A stretch of 64,000 nucleotides of DNA from Pseudomonas wayambapalatensis (GTDB lineage Bacteria > Pseudomonadota > Gammaproteobacteria > Pseudomonadales > Pseudomonadaceae), in assembly GCA_014268975.2 (NCBI GenBank), contig CP077096.1, forward strand, positions 2,130,501-2,194,500. The letters run 5' to 3'. The position numbers were made by a program, and so were the translations under genes. Below are positions 46,401-56,500 of the stretch, piece after piece; the stretch's first letter is position 1, and each line of letters starts with the position of its first letter. The notes under the pieces were generated by a model that was not told the origin of the DNA, ran no database searches, and saw only the letters and a program-made list of their open reading frames with translations.

Positions 46401-47868
46401 CGCACAATTGCAGACCTTGCCCGCTTTCGCCCAATCCACTACGTTCGACAACGTTACCACGCTGATGATCAGCGACACCTCGCTCAACCATATACCGTCC
46501 GATTTCCTGCGTTGCTTCAGTGCCCTGCGCGAGCTGGACCTGGGGGGCAATCATCTGCTGGCGGTGCCGCGAGGTATCGCCTGTCTGGTTGAGCTGCGTC
46601 GCCTGCGCCTGGCAAGCAACGCCATTCGTCTCGATGAGGCGGGTATCCAGGCGTTGACCGGCCTGCCACATTTGAGCCAGTTGGACCTGAGCAACAATCC
46701 GCTGGGGGCGTTGGTCCTGCGCTTCAATCACTTGCCGCAACTGCGCGAGGTCAGTGTGCGCCATTGTCGATTGGGCGCCTGGCCGGACGGTCTGGAGCAG
46801 TGCGGGTTTCTCGAGCGCGCCGACCTGCGCGACAACCAGATTCGTGTTGTGCCAGCGGCCGTCCTGCAGATGCCGAATGTTTTTCGCCGCGGCTTCATGG
46901 TCGACGGCAATCCTTTGTCGAACAGTGAGCTGCAAGGGCTCTATGGCCTGGACACGATCCAGGAGCACCTGCACCTTCCCGAGCGAATGGCCCGGCAGAA
47001 TGTCGACACCGTGCGCGCCGCGTGGTTGGACAGGGGCGATGCGGAGTTGCACAACGCGCGGCTGTTCCAGTGGAACACGCTGCAGGCGATGCCCGACAGT
47101 GACGGGTTCTTCCAGTTGCTGGGTTGGTTGACGCTCACCCAGGACTACGCCCAGGTGCCTGAGGTGCTGTCGACGCGGGTGTGGTCGGTGCTCGATGCCA
47201 TCAGCGCCGACGCTGACCTGCGCAACCGGCTGTACGCGCTGGCCGATGAGAACCTGACCTGCCTGAATGCGGTCAGTGACCGTTTCAGTGACTTGCAGCG
47301 CTATGTAGCGATTGCCCGTGCCGATGCCAACACCTTGCATGAGCGGGGCGTTGAGTTGATCACGCTCGGTCAGGGGCTGTTTCGCCTGGACCGGCTGGAC
47401 CTGTTCGCCCGTGCCGACATCCGTCGCCGGGTCGAGGCCCGTGACAGTGTCGACCAGCTTGCGGTGCGCCTGTACTACCGCGTGAGCCTGCGGGAACGCC
47501 TGAGCCTGCCTTTCACTTCGCGGTTCATGGCCTATGCCTCGGCGGCCGAGGTGACAGATAGCCAGCTTCAGGATGCGTTGGTGGCGGTGAGGGCCGCGGA
47601 GTCGATCGAAGCCTTGGGTGAAAGCCTGAGCCAGCGTGCGTTCTGGCGACGCTATATGCTCGAGCGCCATGCTGCGGTCTTCGACGGCGTCGAAACGGCC
47701 CATCAGGCGCGGTTGGTGGCGCTGCAGGCCAGGGCTGACCAGCTTTCGGCCGAGGACCTTGCCCTGGAGATCGAGGCGCTGGGGGGGCAGCGGGACGTCG
47801 AGGAACTCGAGATGATCCGTGAGATGACCCGGCAAATGCTGAAGGGCAGGGAGCGAGGGCTTGGCTGA
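43414..47868 (+). CDS. Giant DUF6543 - LRR - NEL-like protein 3 with altered CxD motif
   Basis: A protein of 1,484 residues and the third tandem paralog, more divergent by eye than the first two. It keeps DDFIRTGLPDWLKRA at the N-terminus, the hydrophobic hairpin around GHQHEALEHLFGV, GYPLSGRG near residue 892, leucine-rich repeats about 1012-1149 and a C-terminal NEL-like region. The catalytic segment reads TCLNAV, with Cys1283 retained but Asn1285 in place of the aspartate that NEL ligases need. The enzyme may be impaired or act as a decoy. AAGGAG lies eight bases before the ATG. It follows the second paralog by 100 bases. Confidence 0.8.
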   Translation: MTSVSPPTVGKPSVAEAVDDFIRTGLPDWLKRASPAQINRLRDRFKSSRASQDKVRAATLDLIPLHTFALEQFTALLGGRLPKGSTLDQLQWLDVRREFGLVPGVHWPFYRPDYKRQPGLLRLMQNFHADDAVLEGSGLVHPGADAVLSGPASDLARDCRKKNVGSLYQAQLEKVFSASNCALLAEDKRSSLSLVIEIAALKGEISALEQVALQDIAQGRPEQHETLLRGYPGMLTVLGYRIVDGLTIALRDAAGVSKGIILYLPSDPQHALRRYDSWEDLCAALITALGDKTYLVFFSGLIALEQRPAFLQTLGKRLADASPDLQIEGSTAQGELFAELVAQQVRRVKSDARYLLVPTADADHAATQSRLQAWQSVGLGLANLAGLFIPAIGAMLFGQLVVQTLSQVFEGVLDWTRGHQHEALEHLFGVAETVAVTAAVAGGAAVVARGFTRASHVDGLEPVAVPGVGMRLWSNSLAPYVAEPQQPRLQDDGLYSSADTRWLRVGKRFFAVHQPSAKGGWRVRHPLRVAAYGPALETLGERGWRLHLERPLEWSDEARMLQSLWPQEPLLTRTEAMAVLDMADMSVEELRGLLVDNRELPANLRETLRRFDADRQVSAFFTALAADQAPADDARIEAWCLALPGSRKADKATLRTTLLAQGSALRHDLFRYLVAENLPADPLCTLLQRDFPGLPARYAQQATARVSSHLRKIALAESRVPLDVANDARGLLQLARLNRACESLYLDNVYSDEGAELILALAARLPGWPQALRLVLREGALDGRVVKAIGPVADAASQVTLVHKDCQFQRYDHDARKQGEPAMSLGQALIDALSVEVRTELGLAGANADLLLRTALRAQLPGTRSERVHLLGWTLGKPWFNPGRRMADGRVGYPLSGRGQPGSSWQALLDRLRAIYPDLLPAQLEARLSQMQQASGSVYRRLAELEHDYERLESALTGWLSAGLGGSSHAARAQAAERMRQAWRLQEGQQTLVLSGAQLQTLPAFAQSTTFDNVTTLMISDTSLNHIPSDFLRCFSALRELDLGGNHLLAVPRGIACLVELRRLRLASNAIRLDEAGIQALTGLPHLSQLDLSNNPLGALVLRFNHLPQLREVSVRHCRLGAWPDGLEQCGFLERADLRDNQIRVVPAAVLQMPNVFRRGFMVDGNPLSNSELQGLYGLDTIQEHLHLPERMARQNVDTVRAAWLDRGDAELHNARLFQWNTLQAMPDSDGFFQLLGWLTLTQDYAQVPEVLSTRVWSVLDAISADADLRNRLYALADENLTCLNAVSDRFSDLQRYVAIARADANTLHERGVELITLGQGLFRLDRLDLFARADIRRRVEARDSVDQLAVRLYYRVSLRERLSLPFTSRFMAYASAAEVTDSQLQDALVAVRAAESIEALGESLSQRAFWRRYMLERHAAVFDGVETAHQARLVALQARADQLSAEDLALEIEALGGQRDVEELEMIREMTRQMLKGRERGLG

Positions 47869-48007
47869 ATGCTCTGGGCGCTGACGCCACAGTGACCAAA
47901 CCGATCATGCCTGATGAGCGCTTTTGCCATTGTCCGCAAGCTCAGGCAGCGCGACTATCGTCGGACCAAGGGTTCAACTCCAACAACAAGAAACCAGGAG
48001 TCCGACG

Positions 48008-49654
48008 ATGCGTGATTACGCCGAGGCCGCGCGAGCATTCGAATATGCCCGGGTTGCCGCAGCCGCCTTGCAGGGCAACCTGCAGGCACTCAATGCCTGT
48101 GTCGAGTGCTGTGACCGGCATGTAGGCGGCAACCTGCCTGCGCTGATCTGTGAAGACCAGGAGGGTAACGGCGCACGCTACAGTTTCGAGCAACTGCAGG
48201 CCATGGCGGCACGCATGGGCAATGTCCTGAAGGATCAGGGCGTGGGGCCCGGGGACCGGGTCGCCGGCCTGATGCCACGTACCGTCGAACTGCTGGTGAC
48301 GATTCTGGCGACCTGGCGCCTGGGGGCGGTGTACCAGCCGTTGTTCACCGCGTTCGGCCCCAAGGCCATCGAGCACCGCCTGGAGCAGTCCCATGCCCGG
48401 GTGGTGGTCACTGATCGCAACAACCGCCCCAAGCTGGACGATGTCAGCGGATGCCCGACGATCATCACGGTCGGTGCCGCAGCGCACGAGCTGGATTTCC
48501 AGCAGGCGTTGGCGGCAGCGAGCGATCACTGCGAGCCGGTAATGCGCAGCGGCGACGACCCCTTCCTGTTGATGTTCACGTCCGGCACCACAGGGCCGGC
48601 CAAACCGCTCGAGGTCCCGCTGCGCGCGATTATCGCCTTTCAGGGCTACATGCGCGATGCCATCGACCTGCGCCCCGACGATACCTTCTGGAACCTGGCC
48701 GATCCGGGTTGGGCCTATGGCCTGTACTACGCTGTCACCGGCCCACTGGCGCTGGGACATGCCACCACCTTCTACGATGGTCCGTTCAGCGTCGAGAGCT
48801 GTGCACGGATCATCGACAAGCTGGGCATCAGCAACCTGGCCGGCTCGCCTACCGCCTATCGCCTGCTGATCGCAGCCGGTGAGGCGTTCTCGGCACCGAT
48901 CCAGGGGCGCCTGCGGGTGGTCAGCAGTGCCGGTGAGCCGCTCAATCCCGAGGTGATCCGCTGGTTCGCCGAGGCCTTGAACGTGACCATCCACGATCAC
49001 TATGGCCAGACCGAGTTGGGCATGGTGTTGTGCAACCACCATGGCCTGGTGCATCCGGTGCACTTGGGATCGGCTGGTTTCGCCATCCCCGGGCATCGCA
49101 TCGTGGTGCTGGACGAAGCCGGCAACGAGCTGCCGGCCGGTCAGCCAGGGATACTGGCAGTCGACCGCGAGCAATCGCCGCTGTGCTGGTTTGGCGGTTA
49201 CCACGGCGTCCCCACCAAGGCGTTCATCGGCAAGTACTACCTTTCCGGCGATACCGTCGAGCTCAACACCGACGGCAGCATCAGCTTCGTCGGTCGCAGC
49301 GACGATGTGATCACCACCTCCGGCTATCGCGTCGGCCCGTTCGATGTGGAGAGCGCGCTGATCGAACACCCGGCGGTGATCGAGGCGGCGGTGGTGGGCA
49401 AGCCTGACCCGCAGCGTACCGAGCTGATCAAGGCCTTCGTGGTGCTGGCTGCAGACCATAGCGCCAGTCCCGAGCTGGAAGAGGCCCTGCGCCAGCATGT
49501 GCGCCAGCGCCTGTATGCCCACGCTTACCCGCGTGAAATCGAATTCGTTGGCGAGCTGCCCAAGACTCCGAGCGGCAAGCTGCAACGCTTCATCCTGCGC
49601 AATCAGGAAATCGCCAAGCAACGCGCTGCGCAGGCCACCCCTGCTGGCGCCTGA
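48008..49654 (+). CDS. Acyl-CoA synthetase (AMP-forming)
   Basis: A 548-residue ANL-superfamily enzyme that activates a short carboxylic acid to its CoA thioester via an acyl-AMP. The phosphate-binding loop is TSGTTGPAKPLEVP near residue 192, where the usual PKG is changed. YGQTELGM is the A5-type motif, YYLSGDTVELNTDGSISFVG and RSDDVITTSGYR are the A7/A8 hinge, and the catalytic lysine is in KTPSGKLQRF. The ATG at 48008 follows CAGGAG. It is the first gene of a five-gene acyl-CoA degradation operon resembling P. putida PP_2213-PP_2217. The exact substrate is not determined. Confidence 0.9.
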   Translation: MRDYAEAARAFEYARVAAAALQGNLQALNACVECCDRHVGGNLPALICEDQEGNGARYSFEQLQAMAARMGNVLKDQGVGPGDRVAGLMPRTVELLVTILATWRLGAVYQPLFTAFGPKAIEHRLEQSHARVVVTDRNNRPKLDDVSGCPTIITVGAAAHELDFQQALAAASDHCEPVMRSGDDPFLLMFTSGTTGPAKPLEVPLRAIIAFQGYMRDAIDLRPDDTFWNLADPGWAYGLYYAVTGPLALGHATTFYDGPFSVESCARIIDKLGISNLAGSPTAYRLLIAAGEAFSAPIQGRLRVVSSAGEPLNPEVIRWFAEALNVTIHDHYGQTELGMVLCNHHGLVHPVHLGSAGFAIPGHRIVVLDEAGNELPAGQPGILAVDREQSPLCWFGGYHGVPTKAFIGKYYLSGDTVELNTDGSISFVGRSDDVITTSGYRVGPFDVESALIEHPAVIEAAVVGKPDPQRTELIKAFVVLAADHSASPELEEALRQHVRQRLYAHAYPREIEFVGELPKTPSGKLQRFILRNQEIAKQRAAQATPAGA

Positions 49655-49666
49655 AGGAAGACCTCC

Positions 49667-50434
49667 ATGAACGTTCAACGCAAAAGTTTCATCGTCACCG
49701 GCGCCGCCTCTGGGCTGGGCGCCGCTACCGCACACATGCTGGTCGAGGCCGGCGCCCGTGTGATGCTGGTCGACCTCAACGCCGAGGCGGTCGAAGCCAA
49801 GGCGCGGGAGCTGGGTGACAACGCCCGTTTCGCAGTGGCCGACATCAGCAACGAGCAGGCCGCCCAGGCGGCGGTCGAGGCTGCCGTCAACGCCTTCGGC
49901 GGCCTGCACGGGCTGGTCAACTGCGCCGGTATCGTCGGCGCCGAAAAGGTCTTGGGCAAACAGGGACCGCATGGCCTCGTAAGCTTTGCCAAGGTGATCA
50001 ACGTCAACCTGGTCGGCAGCTTCAACATGCTGCGCCTGGCCGCTGCGGCCATGGCTGAAGGGCCTGCGGACGAGGGGGGGGAGCGGGGCGTTATCATCAA
50101 TACCGCCTCCATCGCCGCCTATGACGGGCAGATCGGCCAGGCGGCCTATGCCGCCTCCAAGGGCGCGATTGCCAGCCTGACACTGCCGACCGCCCGTGAA
50201 CTGGCGCGCTTCGGTATCCGCGTGATGACCATCGCCCCCGGCATCTTCGAAACACCGATGATGGCGGGCATGACCCAGGAGGTGCGTGATTCGCTCGCCG
50301 CAGGCGTTCCCTTCCCACCACGCCTTGGGCGCCCGCAGGAGTACGCCGCGCTGGCCCGCCACATCATCGAGAACAGCATGCTCAACGGCGAGGTGATTCG
50401 CCTCGACGGCGCACTGCGCATGGCTGCCAAGTAA
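49667..50434 (+). CDS. 3-hydroxyacyl-CoA dehydrogenase, SDR type II
   Basis: A 255-residue short-chain dehydrogenase with the NAD-binding TGAASGLG loop (residues 11-18), [10 protein letters not shown] and the catalytic Tyr161-x3-Lys165 (YAASK). The [20 protein letters not shown] segment resembles type II 3-hydroxyacyl-CoA / 2-methyl-3-hydroxybutyryl-CoA dehydrogenases (HSD17B10-like). It oxidises the hydroxyacyl-CoA made by the hydratase of the same operon. Twelve bases separate it from each neighbour. The P. putida relative is called fadB2x, but I keep the symbol open. Confidence 0.9.
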   Translation: MNVQRKSFIVTGAASGLGAATAHMLVEAGARVMLVDLNAEAVEAKARELGDNARFAVADISNEQAAQAAVEAAVNAFGGLHGLVNCAGIVGAEKVLGKQGPHGLVSFAKVINVNLVGSFNMLRLAAAAMAEGPADEGGERGVIINTASIAAYDGQIGQAAYAASKGAIASLTLPTARELARFGIRVMTIAPGIFETPMMAGMTQEVRDSLAAGVPFPPRLGRPQEYAALARHIIENSMLNGEVIRLDGALRMAAK

Positions 50435-50446
50435 GGAGAAATACCC

Positions 50447-51640
50447 ATGACCCTCGCCAACGATCCGATTGTCATCGTCAGTGCCGTGCGCACGCCCATG
50501 GGTGGCCTGCAGGGCGACCTGAAAAGCCTCACCGCACCGCAACTGGGCAGCGTGGCGATCCGTGCTGCAGTCGAGCGGGCCGGCCTCGATGCCGGCAGTG
50601 TCGAGCAGGTGCTGTTCGGTTGCGTGTTGCCCGCCGGACTCGGCCAGGCACCGGCGCGTCAGGCGGCGCTGGGTGCAGGCCTGGACAAGCACACCACCTG
50701 CACCACCCTGAACAAGATGTGCGGTTCCGGCATGCAGGCGGCGATCATGGCCCATGACCTGCTGCTGGCCGGCAGTGCCGATGTGGTGGTGGCAGGTGGC
50801 ATGGAAAGCATGACCAACGCCCCGTACCTGCTGGACAAGGCTCGCGGTGGCTATCGCATGGGCCATGGCAGGATCATCGACCACATGTTCATGGACGGCC
50901 TCGAGGATGCCTACGACAAAGGCCGCCTGATGGGCACCTTCGCCGAAGATTGCGCCCAGGCCGGCGCCTTCAGTCGCGAGGCCCAGGATAACTTCGCCAT
51001 TGCCTCGCTGACCCGCGCCCAGGACGCGATCAAGAATGGCCGCTTCAGCGCCGAGATCGTGCCGGTTGAGGTCACCGAGGGCAAGGAGAAAAGAGTTATC
51101 AAGGACGACGAACAGCCGCCTAAGGCCCGTCTGGACAAGATTCCCCAGCTCAAGCCGGCCTTCCGCGAGGGGGGCACGGTGACCGCTGCCAACTCCAGCT
51201 CCATCTCCGACGGCGCCGCGGCCCTGGTACTCATGCGCCGCAGTGAAGCCGACAAGCGTGGCCTCAAGCCGCTGGCGGTGATCCACGGTCACGCAGCCTT
51301 CGCCGATACGCCTGCGCTGTTCCCGACCGCGCCGATCGGCGCCATCGACAAGCTGGTCAAACGCACTGGCTGGAGCCTGGCGGATGTGGACCTGTTCGAG
51401 ATCAACGAAGCCTTTGCCGTGGTCACCCTGGCCGCGATGAAGCACTTTGACCTGCCCCACGACAAGGTCAACATCCATGGCGGCGCCTGTGCTCTGGGCC
51501 ATCCGATCGGCGCTTCCGGCGCGCGCATCCTGGTGACGCTGCTGTCGGCCCTGCGCCAGAACAACCTGCGCCGCGGTATCGCAGCCATCTGCATCGGCGG
51601 CGGCGAAGCCACGGCGATCGCGGTCGAATGCCTGTACTGA
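50447..51640 (+). CDS. fadAx: Acetyl-CoA C-acyltransferase (thiolase)
   Basis: A 397-residue thiolase that releases acetyl-CoA from 3-ketoacyl-CoA. The nucleophile Cys92 is in NKMCGSGMQA. GGMESMTNAPYLL, the His in GHPIGASGAR and the second active-site Cys in CIGGGEATA are intact. It follows the dehydrogenase gene with a 12-base gap containing AAGGAGA. In P. putida the orthologous gene in the same operon is named fadAx. It probably handles short, possibly branched, ketoacyl-CoAs. Confidence 0.93.
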   Translation: MTLANDPIVIVSAVRTPMGGLQGDLKSLTAPQLGSVAIRAAVERAGLDAGSVEQVLFGCVLPAGLGQAPARQAALGAGLDKHTTCTTLNKMCGSGMQAAIMAHDLLLAGSADVVVAGGMESMTNAPYLLDKARGGYRMGHGRIIDHMFMDGLEDAYDKGRLMGTFAEDCAQAGAFSREAQDNFAIASLTRAQDAIKNGRFSAEIVPVEVTEGKEKRVIKDDEQPPKARLDKIPQLKPAFREGGTVTAANSSSISDGAAALVLMRRSEADKRGLKPLAVIHGHAAFADTPALFPTAPIGAIDKLVKRTGWSLADVDLFEINEAFAVVTLAAMKHFDLPHDKVNIHGGACALGHPIGASGARILVTLLSALRQNNLRRGIAAICIGGGEATAIAVECLY

Positions 51641-51648
51641 GGTGAGCC

Positions 51649-52776
51649 ATGCTGGTAACTGACGAGCAACAACAGATCGCCGATGCGGTGAAGGACTTCG
51701 CCCAGGAGCGCCTCAAGCCGTTTGCCGAGCAATGGGACAAGGCGCATCGCTTCCCGCGCGAGGCCATCGATGAGATGGCCGGGCTTGGCCTGTTCGGGAT
51801 GCTGGTGCCGGAGCAGTATGGTGGCAGCGACACCGGCTATGTCGCCTACGCCATGGCCCTGGAAGAGATCGCCGCCGGCGACGGGGCCTGCTCGACCATC
51901 ATGAGCGTACACAACTCGGTGGGTTGCGTGCCGATCCTGAAGTTCGGCACCGAAGCGCAGAAGCAACGTTACCTGGTGCCGTTGGCCAGCGGCGCGATGC
52001 TCGGTGCCTTCGCCCTCACCGAGCCCCAGGCGGGCTCCGATGCCAGCAGCCTGAAGACGCGTGCGCGCCTGGAGGGCGATCACTACGTGCTCAATGGCAG
52101 CAAGCAGTTCATCACTTCCGGCCAGAACGCCGGGGTGGTGATCGTCTTCGCGGTCACCGATCCCGAGGCGGGCAAGCGCGGGATCAGTGCGTTCATCGTG
52201 CCCACCGACACGCCGGGCTATCAGGTGGTGCGGGTTGAAGAAAAACTCGGCCAGCACGCCTCCGACACCTGCCAGATCGTCTTCGATGATGTGCGGGTGC
52301 CGGTGGCCAATCGCCTGGGTGAAGAGGGGCAGGGCTACAAGATCGCTTTGGCCAACCTCGAGGGCGGACGTATCGGCATCGCTTCGCAGGCCGTCGGCAT
52401 GGCCCGTGCGGCGTTCGAGGTCGCGCGTGACTACGCCAAGGAGCGCCAGAGCTTCGGCAAGGTACTGGTCGAGCACCAGGCCGTGGCCTTCCGTCTGGCC
52501 GACATGGCCACGCGCATCGCCGTGGCCAGGCAGATGGTGCTGCATGCGGCAGCCCTGCGCGATGCCGGGCGCCCGGCATTGGTGGAAGCGTCGATGGCCA
52601 AGCTTTTCGCCTCGGAAATGGCCGAAAAGGTCTGTTCGGATGCCTTGCAGACGCTCGGCGGATATGGCTATCTGAAGGACTTCCCGCTGGAGCGCATCTA
52701 TCGCGATGTGCGGGTTTGCCAGATCTACGAAGGCACCAGTGACATTCAGCGCATGGTCATTGCGCGCAATCTTTGA
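51649..52776 (+). CDS. Acyl-CoA dehydrogenase, short-chain type
   Basis: A 375-residue FAD enzyme that introduces the alpha-beta double bond. It has the [20 protein letters not shown]/substrate motif, the [17 protein letters not shown] block, [14 protein letters not shown] and the catalytic base Glu361 in [14 protein letters not shown]. Position of the glutamate near the C-terminus marks a short-chain or 2-methyl-branched-chain dehydrogenase. Eight bases separate it from the thiolase stop. It works with the synthetase and hydratase of the same operon and needs electron-transfer flavoprotein encoded elsewhere. Confidence 0.94.
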   Translation: MLVTDEQQQIADAVKDFAQERLKPFAEQWDKAHRFPREAIDEMAGLGLFGMLVPEQYGGSDTGYVAYAMALEEIAAGDGACSTIMSVHNSVGCVPILKFGTEAQKQRYLVPLASGAMLGAFALTEPQAGSDASSLKTRARLEGDHYVLNGSKQFITSGQNAGVVIVFAVTDPEAGKRGISAFIVPTDTPGYQVVRVEEKLGQHASDTCQIVFDDVRVPVANRLGEEGQGYKIALANLEGGRIGIASQAVGMARAAFEVARDYAKERQSFGKVLVEHQAVAFRLADMATRIAVARQMVLHAAALRDAGRPALVEASMAKLFASEMAEKVCSDALQTLGGYGYLKDFPLERIYRDVRVCQIYEGTSDIQRMVIARNL

Positions 52777-52789
52777 AGGAGCAGCTTGC

Positions 52790-53563
52790 ATGGCATTCGA
52801 AACAATCCTGCTGGACATCCACGGCAAGGTCGGCCTGATCACCCTCAACCGTCCCCAGGCGCTCAATGCCCTGAACGCGCAGATCGTGGCCGAGATCAAC
52901 CAGGCCCTGGATCAGCTCGAGCGTGATCCGAACATCGGTTGCGTGGTCCTGACCGGTTCTGCCAAGGCCTTCGCCGCGGGCGCCGACATCAAGGAGATGG
53001 CCGAGCTCAAGTACCCGCAGATCTATGTCGACGACCTGTTCAGCGACGCCGACCGCATCGCCAATCGGCGCAAACCGATCATCGCCGCGGTGTCGGGTTT
53101 TGCCCTGGGCGGTGGCTGCGAACTGGCGATGATGTGCGACTTCATTCTCGCCGGGGACAACGCCAAGTTTGGCCAGCCGGAGATCAACCTCGGCGTGCTG
53201 CCGGGCATGGGCGGAACCCAGCGCCTGACCCGCGCCGTGGGCAAGGCCAAGGCCATGGAGCTGTGCCTGACTGGCCGTCTGATGGGCGCAGAGGAGGCCG
53301 AGCGGGCAGGGCTGGTGGCGCGCGTGGTGCCCCAGGCCGAGCTGCTGGAAGAGGCGCTGAAGGTGGCGGCGACCATCGCCAGCAAGTCGATCCCGGTGAG
53401 CATGATGGTCAAGGAAAGCGTCAATCGTGCTTTCGAGGTGAGCCTGAGCGAGGGTGTGCGTTTCGAACGTCGCGTGTTCCACGCGGCGTTTTCCACGGAA
53501 GATCAGAAGGAAGGTATGGCAGCGTTCATCGCCAAGCGCGAGGCGCAGTTCAAGGACTGTTGA
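52790..53563 (+). CDS. Enoyl-CoA hydratase
   Basis: A 257-residue crotonase-fold enzyme that hydrates 2-enoyl-CoA to 3-hydroxyacyl-CoA. The two catalytic glutamates, Glu111 in [10 protein letters not shown] and Glu131 in [15 protein letters not shown], are present, with [10 protein letters not shown] forming the oxyanion region. The start at 52790 follows AAGGAG; an upstream extension overlaps the dehydrogenase gene and is rejected. It is the last gene of the operon, followed by a strong hairpin terminator shared with the convergent giant gene. Confidence 0.95.
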   Translation: MAFETILLDIHGKVGLITLNRPQALNALNAQIVAEINQALDQLERDPNIGCVVLTGSAKAFAAGADIKEMAELKYPQIYVDDLFSDADRIANRRKPIIAAVSGFALGGGCELAMMCDFILAGDNAKFGQPEINLGVLPGMGGTQRLTRAVGKAKAMELCLTGRLMGAEEAERAGLVARVVPQAELLEEALKVAATIASKSIPVSMMVKESVNRAFEVSLSEGVRFERRVFHAAFSTEDQKEGMAAFIAKREAQFKDC

Positions 53564-53569
53564 GGTCGA

Positions 53570-53593
53570 GGGGCAGCGCCAGGGCGCTGCCCC
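53570..53593. terminator. Bidirectional hairpin terminator
   Basis: GGGGCAGCGCC and GGCGCTGCCCC pair perfectly over up to 11 bp with a very short loop, between the hydratase gene and the convergent giant toxin gene. Only a short TTT follows on the + side, so termination may be partial. Confidence 0.75.
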
Positions 53594-53599
53594 GCTGTT

Positions 53600-56500
53600 T
53601 CAGTCCGTGAAGAAGTATTGTTTCGCGTCGGCCAACGAGATCGGGCTGCGGTACACCTCTTCCTGATTCAGCGTCTGCGGGCTGGTGACCGTCTTGCCCT
53701 GGGCAAAGCGTTGGCTGGCCAGCTTCAGATGGCCGGCAACGAAATCCACTTTGGCGGCGGTTTTCGAGCGATAGTGAAAGTGGGCGTACCAGATCGCCTG
53801 CTCGTCGTGCTGCACGACATATTCGTCGAGGAAATCAGCAGGCCTGCCCTTGACCTTGGTCAGGGCTTTGCGCGTGCCAACAGGGCTGATCGTCACCTGG
53901 TTCTGCTTGATCAGGAATTGCAGCTCACCCATGCGCGGTTTTTGCTTGAGTGCCGCTTTGGTACGCAGCCTGAGGCTTTCGGTCGTGAGCTGTGCCGCAA
54001 GGTCCTCGATCTCCTTGATGACGATCGCCGCGTCGCTGTCTGCGCTGGCCTCATCGGTGGCATTGTCCGCAGTGAGACGGCGTTCTATGGCCTCGCGGGC
54101 GCTGTCGAGGCTGGCGCGATGGTCCGTGAGAATTTCCTCTATCTCTACCGGCAGGTAGTCGTTCGAGTATGACTTGCCGAGGTGTACCAGCTCCTTGCGT
54201 GCCGCAGCCATGCACGACTTGCCGTTCTTGAGCAGGCGCTTGAGCTTGGGCGGTTGTGCCGGAACAGGTGCTGCCTCGGGCGCTGCTACTTCGAGCTCGA
54301 CCCAGCGATCGTCCTGGAGTGTGTAGCTGCGAGAGGGTGTCTCACTTGCGGGGGTGGGGATGTCGACGATGTTCGGATTGCCTTCACGTACTGTCCCTAG
54401 CAGGATGCCATGCTCCTGTGTCTCGATCAGCCCGGGCAGTTGCGCTCGCAGTTGCTGGACCGTGCTGACCGGGATGAACTCAGGCAGCTCGTCGGCCTCC
54501 TTGGTCACGTCGTTCTTGAACGCATCGAAATCCTGCTCCATGCGCTTTAATTCATCATGGCTGCGCTCTGGGTCCATATGGCTGATCAGATTGTTCAGTT
54601 GTCGCCGAGCCGTTCTGAGCTGGCCGGTGATGCTGTGCAGAACCCTGGCGATAACTTCCTCTCCAGGGCTCTTCAACCTGGCCAGTTGCAGGTGCTGGGT
54701 GATGCTCATCTGCAGGTTGTTCCAGGCGCGCTTCATCCAGAAGGAGCCTTCCTCATCCAGTTGCTGGAGCATGGTCAGGCGGTTGGTGCAGGCCTCGATA
54801 CGCATCCAGCGCAGTACCAGGTTAGAGGCAGGCTTGATGCCACCTTTGTCCACCACCTCGATGTAGCCACTAATCTCGGTCTGGTGTTCGCTGCGCAGCT
54901 TTTCGAGTTGTGCTCTTTGCTCGGTGAGCAGGGAGCCGTGCTCTACCATCTGGTCCAGCAGCAACAGTATCTTCTCAATGCATTCGGTAAGGGTGGTGGC
55001 CTCTGCAGGGGTTATCTCATGGCCACTGTTCTGCCGATCGTACATTTCGAGCATCCGAGCGCGCAGTGGTTCATGCAAGCGATTCAGTGCACGGAAGACC
55101 TCCTGTTCGCAGCGCACATGCTGGCTGAGGGCAAAGGCTCGACGGATCTTGTACTTCTCCAGTACTGCGCGCTCGTTGCGTTGTCTGAGGTGCTCCAGGT
55201 GTTGCTCCCAGAACGTCGAGCATTCCTTGGCGGTCCCCAGGTACTTATGCAACGACGCTTCATCCTCCTTGTCCCCGACTTCCTTCACTGCATCGACCAG
55301 CATCTGCTGACGGCTTTGAGATTGCGCGCGTTCCTCGATGATTGTCGCGTTCAGCGTTGCCAGGGCCTTTGCGTTTTCGGCCCTGAGCTGTGTGATTCGC
55401 TTGCCCAGGGGCATGCCACCCTTGAGGTGCAGACGCAGGTCCAATCCCCAGCGGCCATCCTCCTCGCGGCGAATCCAGGGGCCCAGCTTGTCCGGGTTGG
55501 CGGTGTCGATGATGCGCTGACGCTGTGCGACAGGATCCAGTTGTACCTCGTAGACACTGCCGCCGAGTGAGACCCAGGTGCGTGCGTCATGCAGGAACAG
55601 GCCCTGCAATGCACCCTGAGGTATCGGAGGCCCCAGTTCGTCGATCTCATAGGGCGCCCGCAGCGCCAGCAGCGACTGACGCTGGGCACTGTCGAGCTTG
55701 AACAAAGGATTGCTCCAGGAGAAATCGGCCAGAGGATCGGCGCTCCCGTTTACCAGCGTCGGCAACTGATCGCGGTTGGGCGTGGCCAGCGGGTCGACGA
55801 TAGGGGGCTCCAGCGGTCGTTGTAGGTCGATCCTTCGACGAGCATGGGCGAACAGCAGTGTGGCGAGGTTCAGCAACAGTTCCACCAGGCTGGCGGCACG
55901 GTCACTGGTGTCCTGTGGCCGGTCGCTGGTTGCCTGGAGGAAAGTGGTTTCCATCTGCACGATCCAGCCCGCAGTAGCCACGGATTCGGGCGCGAAAGGC
56001 AGTACCGTATTGAGCAGCAGCCAACCCAGTGTCTGCCAGCGTGCCCAACGTGCCTGTTCGCTGCTTTGCGCATGGCTGCTGAATTGCGCAATGGTTTCCT
56101 CTACGCAGGCCTTGTACAGCGCTGATGCGGGGTCTGGGCAGGGTGGTTCGATCGACAGCGACGCAGGGGCGGGCTTGCCGAACGGCACCGCCCAATCGTC
56201 CTCTCCTGGATGAAACAGGTGCGGTTCGCGAAAACCGCCGTAGGCGTATACCTTGCGCGCCTGTTCCGGGAGCCGTTGCAGGATGTCGTCCTGCAGGTCG
56301 CCAGGTGTGGCGAGCGCCTCGAACAGCGCCATGCGGTCCTGGAAGTACGACAGGGGGGGGGCCAGCAGCGGGCGATAGAGCAGGCATGGGCCACCATTGT
56401 AGGCATTCTGCTCGATCAGCCAGGTATTGCTGACAGGATCAGGGCTGGCATCGAGGCTCGACAGCAACGCGAAGGGTCGAAGGTACCACTGAGCCGACTG

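Noticed and set aside
47942..51502. 1,186-codon open frame on the minus strand across the acyl-CoA operon
   Set aside because: It spans three convincing genes and their start sites; its product has typical antisense composition.
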